DNA of 64,000 nucleotides from JANXLS01 sp035308565 (GTDB lineage: Bacteria > Planctomycetota > SZUA-567 > H5-PLA8): contig DATGGK010000161.1 of NCBI GenBank assembly GCA_035308565.1, positions 1 to 64,000 on the forward strand, read 5' to 3'. Positions 15,886 to 24,109 of this stretch are shown in pieces. Positions within the stretch are counted from its first letter, which is position 1. The number at the start of each line of letters is the position of its first letter. Below the pieces are notes generated by a model, which ran no database searches, had not been told where the DNA came from, and worked only from the letters and a program-made list of their open reading frames with translations. A program made the translations under genes and the position numbers.

Positions 15886-17205
15886 CTATTTCGGATTGAT
15901 GAGTTTCACTCGAAAAATCATCGTTCGCTCGGTCAACACATTGGGTGCGGCTCCCGCCCACATCCGCCCCGCCAAATCGTTCCACGGCGCCTCAACTCCG
16001 GCGTCTAACACCAGCGAATTGAGATTCACGCCCGCGCCAAGTTGCACAGCGCTTGCGCGGCCGCAGAGTTTGCCGTTGCATTCGATCGAATACTCGCCCA
16101 CGGCGAGGCCCGTTACCTTCAACATGTATTTCGACAGCGCTTCAATCGGCACAAATTTTCGCGGCGGCAGGCTTTGCGTCGTCTGCTCCTTTTGCTCAAT
16201 GGTGTCGAGCGCTTGCGCGGAGAAGCGGCTGGCCAGAATTCTGCCGCGATTTGCGATGCTCAATGGCAGCGGATTTGGCGGAAGGATCGGCAATACATCG
16301 TCGGTGCGTTCGAACGCCAAGTCATCGCGCGATGAGATGACGCGCGCGCTGCAATGAACGGCGCGCGCGACTCGGCCAATGTCGGCGTCGATGTCGAGCG
16401 CGCTTTCGGCGTCGGGCGGGTTCAAGCGATCGTAGAGAAAATACGCCCATGCCACGTAACCGGAATCGGTCAGATGAATTGTATCCCAATTGATGCAGAA
16501 GGAATTGTCCTCCGCTTGCGCTTGATGCTGAAGTTCTTCGAGCGGATGATGGATATCGACGATCGTCCATCCATTCGCCTTGCAAAACGAAAGCATCTCG
16601 TCGGCGTAATGTTTGCGCCGGTAATACGCCGCTGGGCCGGTGACACGGATGTCGGCGGATTGGTGCGCGATCACGATCACGCGCGCGCCGGACTTTTGGA
16701 CCAGTTCGATGCATTCGCGCATGTGCGCGCGAAAATCGTCCAGGCTTTGCTTGCCGTATGCGGCATCGTTTGCGCCGAAATTGAAGAAAACGAGCGTCGG
16801 ATGCGATTGTTCCAGCCAATCCGGCAATTTCGACAACGCGCTGGCGAACGTCCCGCCGCCCGTGGAATAGCGCGAAAATGAAAGCTGCAATTCAGGGTGG
16901 CGGGAGCGCAGCAGAAACTCCATCGTCGAGGGCCATTCGCCGATGAACGTCGAGGAACTGCCGATCCAGGCGACGCGGTCGCCCGGCTTGAACGGGAATT
17001 CGATTTTCTGCGCGGCAAATTCGCGCACCAATTCCGGATCGGACTCATAAGGCGCGTCGAACTCGTCAGCCCGTTGAAAAATCGGAGCGAGCGCAAACGG
17101 ATCGGTCGCGCGTTTCGGCGCGTAGCGCAAGAGATAGACGCAGAAGACGCAGACAATCAGAATTGAAGTAACGATAAAAATTCGGCGGTCCATAAGGAGA
17201 ACCAT
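15886..17205 (-). CDS. SGNH/GDSL-type hydrolase, membrane-anchored
   Basis: 439 residues. One N-terminal membrane segment (IFIVTSILIVCVFCVYLL) is followed by SGNH blocks: WIGSSSTFIGEWP (block I with GSS instead of GDS), FFNFGANDAAYG (Asn block) and NWDTIHLTDSGYVAW (Asp-x-x-His block). It probably acts on ester bonds of polysaccharides or lipids on the outer face of the inner membrane. A beta-rich C-terminus of about 150 residues follows. Met at 17193 is an alternative start; neither has a clear ribosome site. Confidence 0.8.
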   Translation of the reverse strand: MVLLMDRRIFIVTSILIVCVFCVYLLRYAPKRATDPFALAPIFQRADEFDAPYESDPELVREFAAQKIEFPFKPGDRVAWIGSSSTFIGEWPSTMEFLLRSRHPELQLSFSRYSTGGGTFASALSKLPDWLEQSHPTLVFFNFGANDAAYGKQSLDDFRAHMRECIELVQKSGARVIVIAHQSADIRVTGPAAYYRRKHYADEMLSFCKANGWTIVDIHHPLEELQHQAQAEDNSFCINWDTIHLTDSGYVAWAYFLYDRLNPPDAESALDIDADIGRVARAVHCSARVISSRDDLAFERTDDVLPILPPNPLPLSIANRGRILASRFSAQALDTIEQKEQTTQSLPPRKFVPIEALSKYMLKVTGLAVGEYSIECNGKLCGRASAVQLGAGVNLNSLVLDAGVEAPWNDLAGRMWAGAAPNVLTERTMIFRVKLINPK

Positions 17206-17237
17206 TGTACTGAATCAAAAGCCCCTTGTCCAAACTT

Positions 17238-17906
17238 TCATAGCGTCGATTTTGGAATTGCAGCGCGCTTGTGCGAGAGGAACCAGTCGTACAACTTCTG
17301 ATTCCGGTACGTTCGCGTCCAGCAGTCGTGGAGGCAGCGTTTGTAAACCGTGAACTGAACGTGACAGCCGAGCGCTTTGAGTCCGTCCACCATGACTTGC
17401 GATTCGCGCAGCGGCACGACCGGATCGAGCGCGCCGTGAAAAACCCAGATCGGCAACTGCGCCAGCGACCAAACCCACAGCCCGGCCGCGCGCCCGCAGA
17501 GCGGTGCGATGGCCGCGAAACGCTGCGGTTCGTGCGCGGCCAGACACCACGTGCCGTAGCCGCCCATGCTTGCGCCCGTCAGATAAATGCGGTCGGGATC
17601 GATCGAGTGCGTTTCGGTGATTTCGTCGAGCAGCGCCAGCAGCACGTCGTTGCGCCAGAAATCGTTCTCCGGACATTGCGGCGAAACGACCACAAACGGA
17701 AACGCGGGATCGTATTCGCACACGCGCGCCAAGCCGAATTCGCGCACTTTTTGCAAATCGTTCCCCCGCTCGCCAGCGCCGTGCAGAAACAGGATCAGAG
17801 GCCAGCGCGTATTGCTCTTGCCGTAGGATACGGGCAGATGCAACAAATAATTGGATTCAACGGTTTTGGAGATCGGGCGGACGAGTCTGTGTTCAGAATT
17901 CGGCAT
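17238..17906 (-). CDS. Alpha/beta-hydrolase esterase (prolyl-oligopeptidase-like)
   Basis: 222 residues. LILFLHGAGERGND is the oxyanion region, LTGASMGGYGTWCLAAHEP holds the nucleophile Ser, FHGALDPVVPLRES supplies the acid and RCLHDCWTR the His. No signal peptide is visible. It is similar in arrangement to the esterase domain of the PA14 protein at 19847-21934. I take ATG 17906; the frame is open further upstream but runs through a simple repeat into the neighbouring gene in another frame. Confidence 0.85.
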   Translation of the reverse strand: MPNSEHRLVRPISKTVESNYLLHLPVSYGKSNTRWPLILFLHGAGERGNDLQKVREFGLARVCEYDPAFPFVVVSPQCPENDFWRNDVLLALLDEITETHSIDPDRIYLTGASMGGYGTWCLAAHEPQRFAAIAPLCGRAAGLWVWSLAQLPIWVFHGALDPVVPLRESQVMVDGLKALGCHVQFTVYKRCLHDCWTRTYRNQKLYDWFLSHKRAAIPKSTL

Positions 17907-17910
17907 CGTT

Positions 17911-18001
17911 TTAAATAGTCGAAAGTCGAACAAATCGAGGAAGTCGAATCTTTTTGACTTTCGACTATTTCGACCTTCGACCTTCGACTTTCGACTATTT
18001 C
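17911..18001. repeat. Inverted GACTTTCGACT repeat
   Basis: AGTCGAAAGTCGAAC near the start faces GTTCGACTTTCGACTATT-like words (TTGACTTTCGACTATTTCGA, then CCTTCGACCTTCGACTTTC). It fills the gap between the esterase and acyltransferase genes. Shorter copies lie at 11171-11202 and 35514-35530. Confidence 0.65.
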
Positions 18002-19210
18002 TTACATCACAATTCGCTGCACATACGGAATGCGCATCACGATCAGCGTGAAGATTACGCTCGGGAGATACACCATCGTTGAAACGAGCGGAATGCCCAG
18101 CAAGACGTACGGGCCCGTGAATGCGCCGGGGAAAATGCGAGTCAGCGAGACGTCCCAACCGTTGACATAAAAAATTTCGCGGAAGAGCGGATGAACCAGA
18201 TAAATCCCCAGCGTTGCCGGCGCCAGCCAGCGCGAGATGAATTTGCTCAAGCGCGTTTGCAGCCACTTTTCGTCAAACGTGTTGACGAAAATCAGCCACA
18301 CCGAAATTCCCAGCGCAATCCGCACGGGGCTGACGAAGTCGTAAAGCAAATACGATTTCGACGGGTACAGTTTCGCGTTGCCAAACGTCTCCACTAAGAG
18401 TTGAGTCCCGCCGGCCAGGAGGAACACACATGCAATCGCCAGCAGCCAGCAACCCATGAGCGTGCGCTTCGAAACTTTGCGGTCGCGGAGCAGATATCCC
18501 GCCAAATAATAGCCGATGAACGGCACGAAGCGGATGAACGCGCTTTCTTCGGTTTCAGTGAATCCGTCGGCGACTGAATTCAAGCATGACAATCCCAGGC
18601 AAAGCACCACCGCGAGCGTGACCACACGTTTGGGCGCGTGTTGCAGGAAAATGCGGAACATCGGGACGAAAGCGTAGAGGCCGGCGATGCGGAAGATGAA
18701 ATGCAGATGCGCATAGGGCTTGCCGAGCAGCAGTTCATGCCAGACGTTGGTGTTCGTGTATAGTCCGTGCGGTTGAAGATAGAAAACGGTTAGCGCGATG
18801 AAGAAGATCGACCAGAACACAATCGCGATTCCCAAGCGCGCCAGGCGCTTTTTGTAAAATTCGGTGGCCGTTTCAGCGCGCGCGGGATCCAGCAGCAGCG
18901 AGCCGCTCAGCATCACATAAAGGGGCACTGCCCAGCGCGACGCAGAATTAAAAAAATTGCACATCGCGAAATTGAATTGCGGCACCCAGTGGTTGAGCTG
19001 GCTCAAGTCCTTGAACTGATATTGGACCATGTCGCAGCAATGCCCGACGACGACGGCGACGGTGCCCAGCACGCGCGCCACGTCGCCGTAGGGCATGTAC
19101 TTGGGCCGCGTCAGCGACGAAATGCTGCTTGGAGCGGCGGCGGGGGAGACGAGGGGGCGTGGCGGAGCTTTGCGAACAGCTGGGAGCGGTTTTCTGACGC
19201 CGAGATTCAA
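18002..19210 (-). CDS. Membrane acyltransferase (acyltransferase-3 family)
   Basis: About 402 residues with roughly ten membrane segments. The N-terminal motif DVARVLGTVAVVVGHC contains the conserved Arg and His of this family, which transfers acyl groups to sugars of surface polysaccharides or lipids. Other typical segments are VPLYVMLSGSLLL and ISVWLIFVNTFDE. I prefer a TTG start at 19210 because AAAGGAAG lies about 6 bases upstream; the frame stays open to 19327. It is adjacent to hydrolase genes on the same strand. Confidence 0.8.
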   Translation of the reverse strand: MNLGVRKPLPAVRKAPPRPLVSPAAAPSSISSLTRPKYMPYGDVARVLGTVAVVVGHCCDMVQYQFKDLSQLNHWVPQFNFAMCNFFNSASRWAVPLYVMLSGSLLLDPARAETATEFYKKRLARLGIAIVFWSIFFIALTVFYLQPHGLYTNTNVWHELLLGKPYAHLHFIFRIAGLYAFVPMFRIFLQHAPKRVVTLAVVLCLGLSCLNSVADGFTETEESAFIRFVPFIGYYLAGYLLRDRKVSKRTLMGCWLLAIACVFLLAGGTQLLVETFGNAKLYPSKSYLLYDFVSPVRIALGISVWLIFVNTFDEKWLQTRLSKFISRWLAPATLGIYLVHPLFREIFYVNGWDVSLTRIFPGAFTGPYVLLGIPLVSTMVYLPSVIFTLIVMRIPYVQRIVM

Positions 19211-19378
19211 TGGACTTCCTTTCGCGTTCTCAAACCTGACGATTGAACCCCCTGAAACGGTCTTCTTTCTACAAACCGCGAGCAAAAAAGTTACTGTTAT
19301 TTTCGAAAAAAAGCTGACGGAATGCAAGTTAATCTGTATAAGAATGCAGAACTTAAAGCTTTTGGAGGGCCTTCCGCA

Positions 19379-19846
19379 GTGAGTGCGCCGAAACGAGTTT
19401 CAATCCCGACAGCATCGCTTTGTCTTTTGATCGCGCTTGTCGCGACGTGCTCCTTCGCGAAAAGTCCCGCGCATTTTCAAAAACACGACCTCGAGATTCG
19501 CACGGGTTCATTGACCCCTCCGCCCAAAGAATGGGCAATGTTCCCGCAGGACGATCCGCAGCAGACCCCTCAAAACGCGCAGACTCCCGCGAATTCAAAC
19601 GCGGGCGGCGCCGCGCAAAATGGAACCGGCTCTCTGATTTCAGCGCCAAACGATCCCGCACATGCCGCTCAAAAACAGCGCGAGCTACCGGTGTTCTGGC
19701 TGATCGTGCTGGGGGCGTTAAGCCTGTGCGCCGTGGGTGCGTGTGGAAATTTGATTCTGCGCAATAATGAAGAGCCCGCGCCGGAAATAGGTGCCGACGA
19801 TGAAGGCGTGCCTGTCGTTTCCGAAGAACAGGAAATCAAAAGCTGA
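19379..19846 (+). CDS. Membrane protein of unknown function
   Basis: About 155 residues from a GTG start with TTGGAGGG upstream. An N-terminal signal or membrane segment (TASLCLLIALVATCSFA) is followed by a Pro/Gln/Asn-rich linker and a second membrane segment (LPVFWLIVLGALSLCAVGACGNLIL), then an acidic tail. No family recognised. Its TGA abuts a GTG that may start the PA14-esterase gene, so the two are probably one operon. Confidence 0.6.
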   Translation: MSAPKRVSIPTASLCLLIALVATCSFAKSPAHFQKHDLEIRTGSLTPPPKEWAMFPQDDPQQTPQNAQTPANSNAGGAAQNGTGSLISAPNDPAHAAQKQRELPVFWLIVLGALSLCAVGACGNLILRNNEEPAPEIGADDEGVPVVSEEQEIKS

Positions 19847-21934
19847 GTGCAGCGTGCGAGCGGCTTTTTGCGTCGTTTCTTCATGAGCGTTTTCATTATG
19901 GCGTGGCGTTCGGAGCGGGTGGTCGTGCCGTATACAATTCGCCGTACGATCCTCATCGCTCTCTGTGCCATATCATCTGCGATGCGAGCGGGCGAACGCA
20001 AAAGCGGTCCCGTCGCGCTCAACACAAAACCCGGCTCGATCCTTTGCGAGTATTTTCAAGGCATCCCGGGCGGCGGCGTCGAGGATCTTGTGCGCAGTCC
20101 CGCTTTTCCGAATAATCCGAGCGAAAGCATCGCGCTGCTCTCATTCGAAATTCCTGAAAACACCGGCGAGAATTATGGCACGGCCGTGCGCGGGTTCATC
20201 TATCCGCCGGCGACCGGCAATTACACCTTCTGGATTGCCAGCGACGATGGCAGCGAATTGTGGCTTAGCCCAACTGAGAATCCAAAAGACAAAGTCAAAA
20301 TCTGCCAGATGTCGGCCTGGTGCGCGGCGCGCGCGTGGGACACTGCGCCGGAGCAAAAATCCAAACCGATTCCGCTCTCCGCGGGCCGCCGGTATTACAT
20401 AGAAGCGCTGCACAAACAGGGATCGGGCGGCGACAATCTCGCCGTCGGTTGGCAACTGCCCGACGCTAAAATGGAACGCCCGATTCCGGGTACGCGCCTG
20501 GCGCCCGCGGGAATTGCCAAACCGCCGCCGCCGGTCACGGTGGCGATTCAAGGACAACTGCCGACCAAACCGGGCTTCTTCAAGTGCGCTTCCAAAGTCA
20601 CGGGCGGCGGTGCGCCGTTTGATTTTCCATTTCTTTTGTTCGTGCCCAACGATTTCGGCAAAGCGCCCTCGCCATCGCTGCTTTTTCTGCACGGCGTCGG
20701 CGAATGCGGCACGGATCTGGAAGGCGTTTACGGCAACGGCCCGCATGGCCACTTGCGCGGCGATAAGGCGCTGCGCGACAAAATGCCGTTCCTGATCATC
20801 GGCCCGCAATGCGCGCCGGGGCGTTCGTGGAATCAGCGCCAAATCACGCGCGCGACCGTCGCGCTGCTCGACGAAATTCTGAAAGCGTACGGAAATTACT
20901 TGGACAAAGATCGCGTCTGCATGACCGGCTTGAGCATGGGCGGGCAGGGGACATGGTGTGTCGCGCTCGAAGCCCCCGACCGTTTCGCGGCAATTGTTCC
21001 ATCGGACCCCCGGGCCGTGACGCCGGAAGTCGCAACTGAGCGGCTCAAAGATTTGCCGACGTGGATTATCGCCGGCGCTGAAGACGGCGATTTCACCAAA
21101 GGCGCGAAGGAGATGTTCGAAGCCCTCAAAGGCAACGTTCCCAAGCCGCAACTGATGCTCGTGCCCAACTGCGGCCACGGCGCGTGGGGCTATTACTATC
21201 CCAAGTGGCAGTTCTACGAATGGCTGCTCAAATGGCGCCGCTCGCCCGCGCGCATCGCGCAATCTGCCGCCGTCGCCTCGAATGAAAAGAAGTCCGCGCA
21301 GGATCTCGCGAAAGAGGCTGCTGCCGCGGAGAAGGCCGCTCAGGAAGCTGCCGCCGCAGAGAAGAAAGCCGCTGAAGCCGCCGCGGCTGAGAAGAAGGCG
21401 GCCGAAGCTGTCGCGGCCAAGGAGGCTGCCGCCAAAGAACTCGCGGCAAAAGAGCAAGCCGCAAGGGATCAAGCCGCGAAGGAACTCGCTGCGAAGAAGG
21501 AGGTGGCCGCCAAATCGCTCGAAAGAAACACGCCCGCGAAGAAAGCTGAAACGCCGGTCGTCGCGACTCCCGATTCATTCGACGAAGTGCTCAAGCGCAT
21601 CGCCGCCGGCAAAGCCGCGCAGGCTGAAAAGCCCATTGAGCCGGCCAAACCTGTCGAGTCGCCAAAGGTGCTGCCCGCGGTTGCGTCTCCGCCGGTCGCC
21701 GCGAAGAAAAACGAGGTTATCGTCAAAATTGAGCCGAAGCCTGCTTTGCCGGCAAAAATCGAAGGACCGGCGCTCGTCGCCAACACCGTGCCGCCGCCGG
21801 AGCTCTCGCCGAAAGCGGACGAGCCGGCGGTTGAAACCCACGCGCCCGTTCGCTTCCCCTACGCGCCTGTTTTTTTGCTGGGCTCGGCGCTCTTTTTTAT
21901 GATCGCCATGTATTTTTTAACGATTGAAGAATAG
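19847..21934 (+). CDS. PA14 - esterase - Ala/Lys coiled-coil membrane protein
   Basis: 695 residues. A signal-like segment (near 32-45) precedes a PA14 domain at about 60-220 (GFIYPPATGNYTFWIASDDGSELWLS). An alpha/beta-hydrolase domain follows at about 245-465, with LFLHGVGECGTD, LSMGGQGTWC (Ser nucleophile) and NCGHGAWG (His). Residues 480-570 are Lys/Glu/Ala repeats like a TolA stalk. A Pro-rich stretch and a C-terminal membrane segment (PVFLLGSALFFMIAMYFL) end it. PA14 domains bind glycans, so a surface-anchored carbohydrate esterase is plausible. The start may be GTG 19847 or ATG 19883. Confidence 0.8.
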   Translation: MQRASGFLRRFFMSVFIMAWRSERVVVPYTIRRTILIALCAISSAMRAGERKSGPVALNTKPGSILCEYFQGIPGGGVEDLVRSPAFPNNPSESIALLSFEIPENTGENYGTAVRGFIYPPATGNYTFWIASDDGSELWLSPTENPKDKVKICQMSAWCAARAWDTAPEQKSKPIPLSAGRRYYIEALHKQGSGGDNLAVGWQLPDAKMERPIPGTRLAPAGIAKPPPPVTVAIQGQLPTKPGFFKCASKVTGGGAPFDFPFLLFVPNDFGKAPSPSLLFLHGVGECGTDLEGVYGNGPHGHLRGDKALRDKMPFLIIGPQCAPGRSWNQRQITRATVALLDEILKAYGNYLDKDRVCMTGLSMGGQGTWCVALEAPDRFAAIVPSDPRAVTPEVATERLKDLPTWIIAGAEDGDFTKGAKEMFEALKGNVPKPQLMLVPNCGHGAWGYYYPKWQFYEWLLKWRRSPARIAQSAAVASNEKKSAQDLAKEAAAAEKAAQEAAAAEKKAAEAAAAEKKAAEAVAAKEAAAKELAAKEQAARDQAAKELAAKKEVAAKSLERNTPAKKAETPVVATPDSFDEVLKRIAAGKAAQAEKPIEPAKPVESPKVLPAVASPPVAAKKNEVIVKIEPKPALPAKIEGPALVANTVPPPELSPKADEPAVETHAPVRFPYAPVFLLGSALFFMIAMYFLTIEE

Positions 21935-22028
21935 AATTCACATGAAATCTTCACGCGAGTCTGATATATAAACGTCCGATAATTGTCAATATCGAACCTG
22001 TCTTTGCCGTAAATGCCGGAGACTTCCC

Positions 22029-23258
22029 ATGCTCGGACCGCCCGCCCCGAAACTCGTGGAAAAGTCCGTTCATCAACATAAATTACTCAGCAAAAAGGGA
22101 CTGCTCGAACGCATCTTCTCCTTCTGGTTCGACAGCTTGGTCTACAACCAAATCTGGGAGGACCCGCGCGTCGATATGGAGGCGCTCCAACTCGATTCCG
22201 AGAGCCGCATGTTGACCATCGCCTCCGGCGGCTGCAACATCCTCGCTTATCTCGCACAAAAACCGCGTTCGATCACCGCCGTTGACATCAATCCCAATCA
22301 CATCTTCCTCACGCGGCTCAAACTCGCCGCGCTCCAAGCGCTGCCGACTCACTACGATTTCTTTCAGTTCTTCGGCTTCGCCAACGATGAGAAGAACATC
22401 GAGAAATACCACCAGCACATCAGCCCGCGCCTCGACGACCAAACACGCGCATTCTGGGAGGGCAAAAACTGGTTCCAGAAACTCCGCCCGCGCATCCGGT
22501 ACTTCAAAAAGAATTTTTACGACTATGCCAAGCTCGGCCTGCTGCTGCGCTTCGCGCACGGCCTGACCAAAGTCGTGCGCAAGAATCCGTCGCGCATCCT
22601 CGGCGCCGGCAGCATCGAAGAGCAGGAGCAAATCTTCAATGAAACGATCGCGCCGTTCTTCGACAACAAAATTATCAAAGCCATCGGACGCAACCCGCTC
22701 ATTCTGTTCAGCCTCGGCATTCCGCCGCGCCAGTATGCGGTGATGAAACGCGAAATGAGCGGTGACATCATCGACCTGTTCCGCGAGCGCATCAAACGGC
22801 TGACCTGCGGATTCCCCATCGAAGACAATTATTTCGCATGGCAGGCGTTGGGGCGAAGCTATGACACGCGCGCGCGCCGCGCGATTCCGGATTATTTGAA
22901 AGAATCGAATTACGACGTGCTGAAATCTCACGCGCATCGCGCCAGCGCGATTGTCGGCAACCTGACGGGATTCCTGCGCGATCAGCCCGCTAAGAGTCTC
23001 AACCGATTTGTTTTCCTCGATTCACAGGATTGGATGCAGCCGTGGCAGATTCATGAATTGTGGGCGGAAGTCGAACGCACTGGAATGCCCGGCAGCCGCA
23101 TCATCTTCCGCACGGGCGCGAAAGCGTCGCCCGTCGAAGAGGCGCTGCCGAAGGCGCTGCGCCAGCGCTTCAAGTACGAAATGCAATATTCGAAAGAGTT
23201 GCACAAACAAGACCGCTCGGCCATTTACGGCGGGTTTCATCTGTACGTCTTGCGTTGA
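22029..23258 (+). CDS. btaA: BtaA: SAM:diacylglycerol 3-amino-3-carboxypropyl transferase
   Basis: 409 residues of the BtaA (DUF3419) family: LVYNQIWEDPRVDMEALQL, then TIASGGCNILAYLAQKP (SAM-binding glycine region) and ITAVDINPNHIFLTRLKLAALQAL. The enzyme moves the 3-amino-3-carboxypropyl group of SAM onto diacylglycerol to give diacylglyceryl-homoserine, the first step of betaine lipid (DGTS) synthesis at the membrane. The next gene encodes the matching methyltransferase. In other bacteria the pair is induced by phosphate limitation; no convincing Pho box was found here. Confidence 0.92.
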   Translation: MLGPPAPKLVEKSVHQHKLLSKKGLLERIFSFWFDSLVYNQIWEDPRVDMEALQLDSESRMLTIASGGCNILAYLAQKPRSITAVDINPNHIFLTRLKLAALQALPTHYDFFQFFGFANDEKNIEKYHQHISPRLDDQTRAFWEGKNWFQKLRPRIRYFKKNFYDYAKLGLLLRFAHGLTKVVRKNPSRILGAGSIEEQEQIFNETIAPFFDNKIIKAIGRNPLILFSLGIPPRQYAVMKREMSGDIIDLFRERIKRLTCGFPIEDNYFAWQALGRSYDTRARRAIPDYLKESNYDVLKSHAHRASAIVGNLTGFLRDQPAKSLNRFVFLDSQDWMQPWQIHELWAEVERTGMPGSRIIFRTGAKASPVEEALPKALRQRFKYEMQYSKELHKQDRSAIYGGFHLYVLR

Positions 23259-23259
23259 G

Positions 23260-23320
23260 TAGGAGGGGCGGCACTCTTGCCGCCCTCGAATGCACGGCGG
23301 CAGGAGTGCCGCCGCTCCTA
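23260..23320. repeat. Strong interrupted palindrome between btaA and btaB
   Basis: GGGGCGGCACTCTTGCCGCC and GGCGGCAGGAGTGCCGCC form nested hairpins flanked by complementary TAGGAG and CTCCTA ends. It fills the gap between the btaA stop and the btaB start and could terminate, attenuate or stabilise the message. Confidence 0.75.
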
Positions 23321-23337
23321 AATTGCCGGAGCCGCTT

Positions 23338-24012
23338 ATGCCCTCGACTATTGCCAATGCGCCCGACCACAGCAGCCAGATGGATCGCATCTACCGTGTG
23401 CAGCGGCATTTTTACGATCTTACGCGCAAATTCTATCTCTTCGGCCGCGACCGGCTGATCCGCACGATGGACATCCGCCCCGGCATGAACGTGCTCGAAA
23501 TCGGCTGCGGCACGGCGCGCAATCTGATTCTGCTTGCGCGCAAACATCCTCAAGCGCGCTTTTATGGGCTCGACGCCTCTCGTGAAATGCTCGCCACGGC
23601 TCAGAAGAAAATCGACAGCCGCAAGCTCGCCGATCGCATCACGCTGAAGTATTGCCTCGCCGAAGAACTCGATTACAAGCGCACGTTTGAGCTGAACGAG
23701 AAATTCGACGCGATGTTTTTCTCGTACTCGCTGTCCATGATTCCAACTTGGCGCGCTGCGCTGGACGCCGCATTCGCAAACGTCAAACCTGGCCATTCGA
23801 TTTACAGTGTGGATTTCTGGGACCAGCGCGAGTTGCCGGCGGTATTCCGGAAAATGCTGGTGTGGTGGTTGAGTCTTTTTCACGTGCATCATCGGCCCGA
23901 ACTGCTGGAGTACATGAATGAACTCGACACGAGAGGCCGCTGCAAACTGGAATTGACGCCGCTTTACCGGCGCTATTCGTACATTGCGCGCCTTGCCATG
24001 CAAGCTTCATAA
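23338..24012 (+). CDS. btaB: BtaB: diacylglyceryl-homoserine N-methyltransferase
   Basis: 224 residues of a class I SAM methyltransferase: MNVLEIGCGTARNLILLARKHP (motif I) and GLDASREMLATAQKKI. The opening MDRIYRVQRHFYDLTRKFYLFGRDRLI is typical of BtaB. It adds three methyl groups to diacylglyceryl-homoserine to make DGTS. ATG 23338 is chosen because upstream in-frame codons come from the palindromic repeat. The two genes together supply a complete bacterial betaine-lipid pathway. Confidence 0.9.
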   Translation: MPSTIANAPDHSSQMDRIYRVQRHFYDLTRKFYLFGRDRLIRTMDIRPGMNVLEIGCGTARNLILLARKHPQARFYGLDASREMLATAQKKIDSRKLADRITLKYCLAEELDYKRTFELNEKFDAMFFSYSLSMIPTWRAALDAAFANVKPGHSIYSVDFWDQRELPAVFRKMLVWWLSLFHVHHRPELLEYMNELDTRGRCKLELTPLYRRYSYIARLAMQAS

Positions 24013-24109
24013 AAATCCTCCGCGACAAAAACTCAATCTTCAGCTACACCCGCCGGGTTCGCGTTGTATAAAACGGGACGAGAATCCTATTTGAAACGAA
24101 GGAGTTTCC

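Noticed and set aside
17907..18266. N-terminal extension of the esterase gene
   Set aside because: The open frame continues into the acyltransferase gene in another frame and through a simple repeat; it has no protein features, so the start was set at 17906.
21983..22004. Possible Pho box upstream of btaA (TTGTCAA and CTGTCTT)
   Set aside because: The two half-sites are 15 bases apart, not the 11 expected for a Pho box, and neither is a full match.
23260..23320. CRISPR-like array
   Set aside because: Only a pair of inverted arms, no direct repeats with regular spacers and no cas genes. The same holds for every other repeat in the window.
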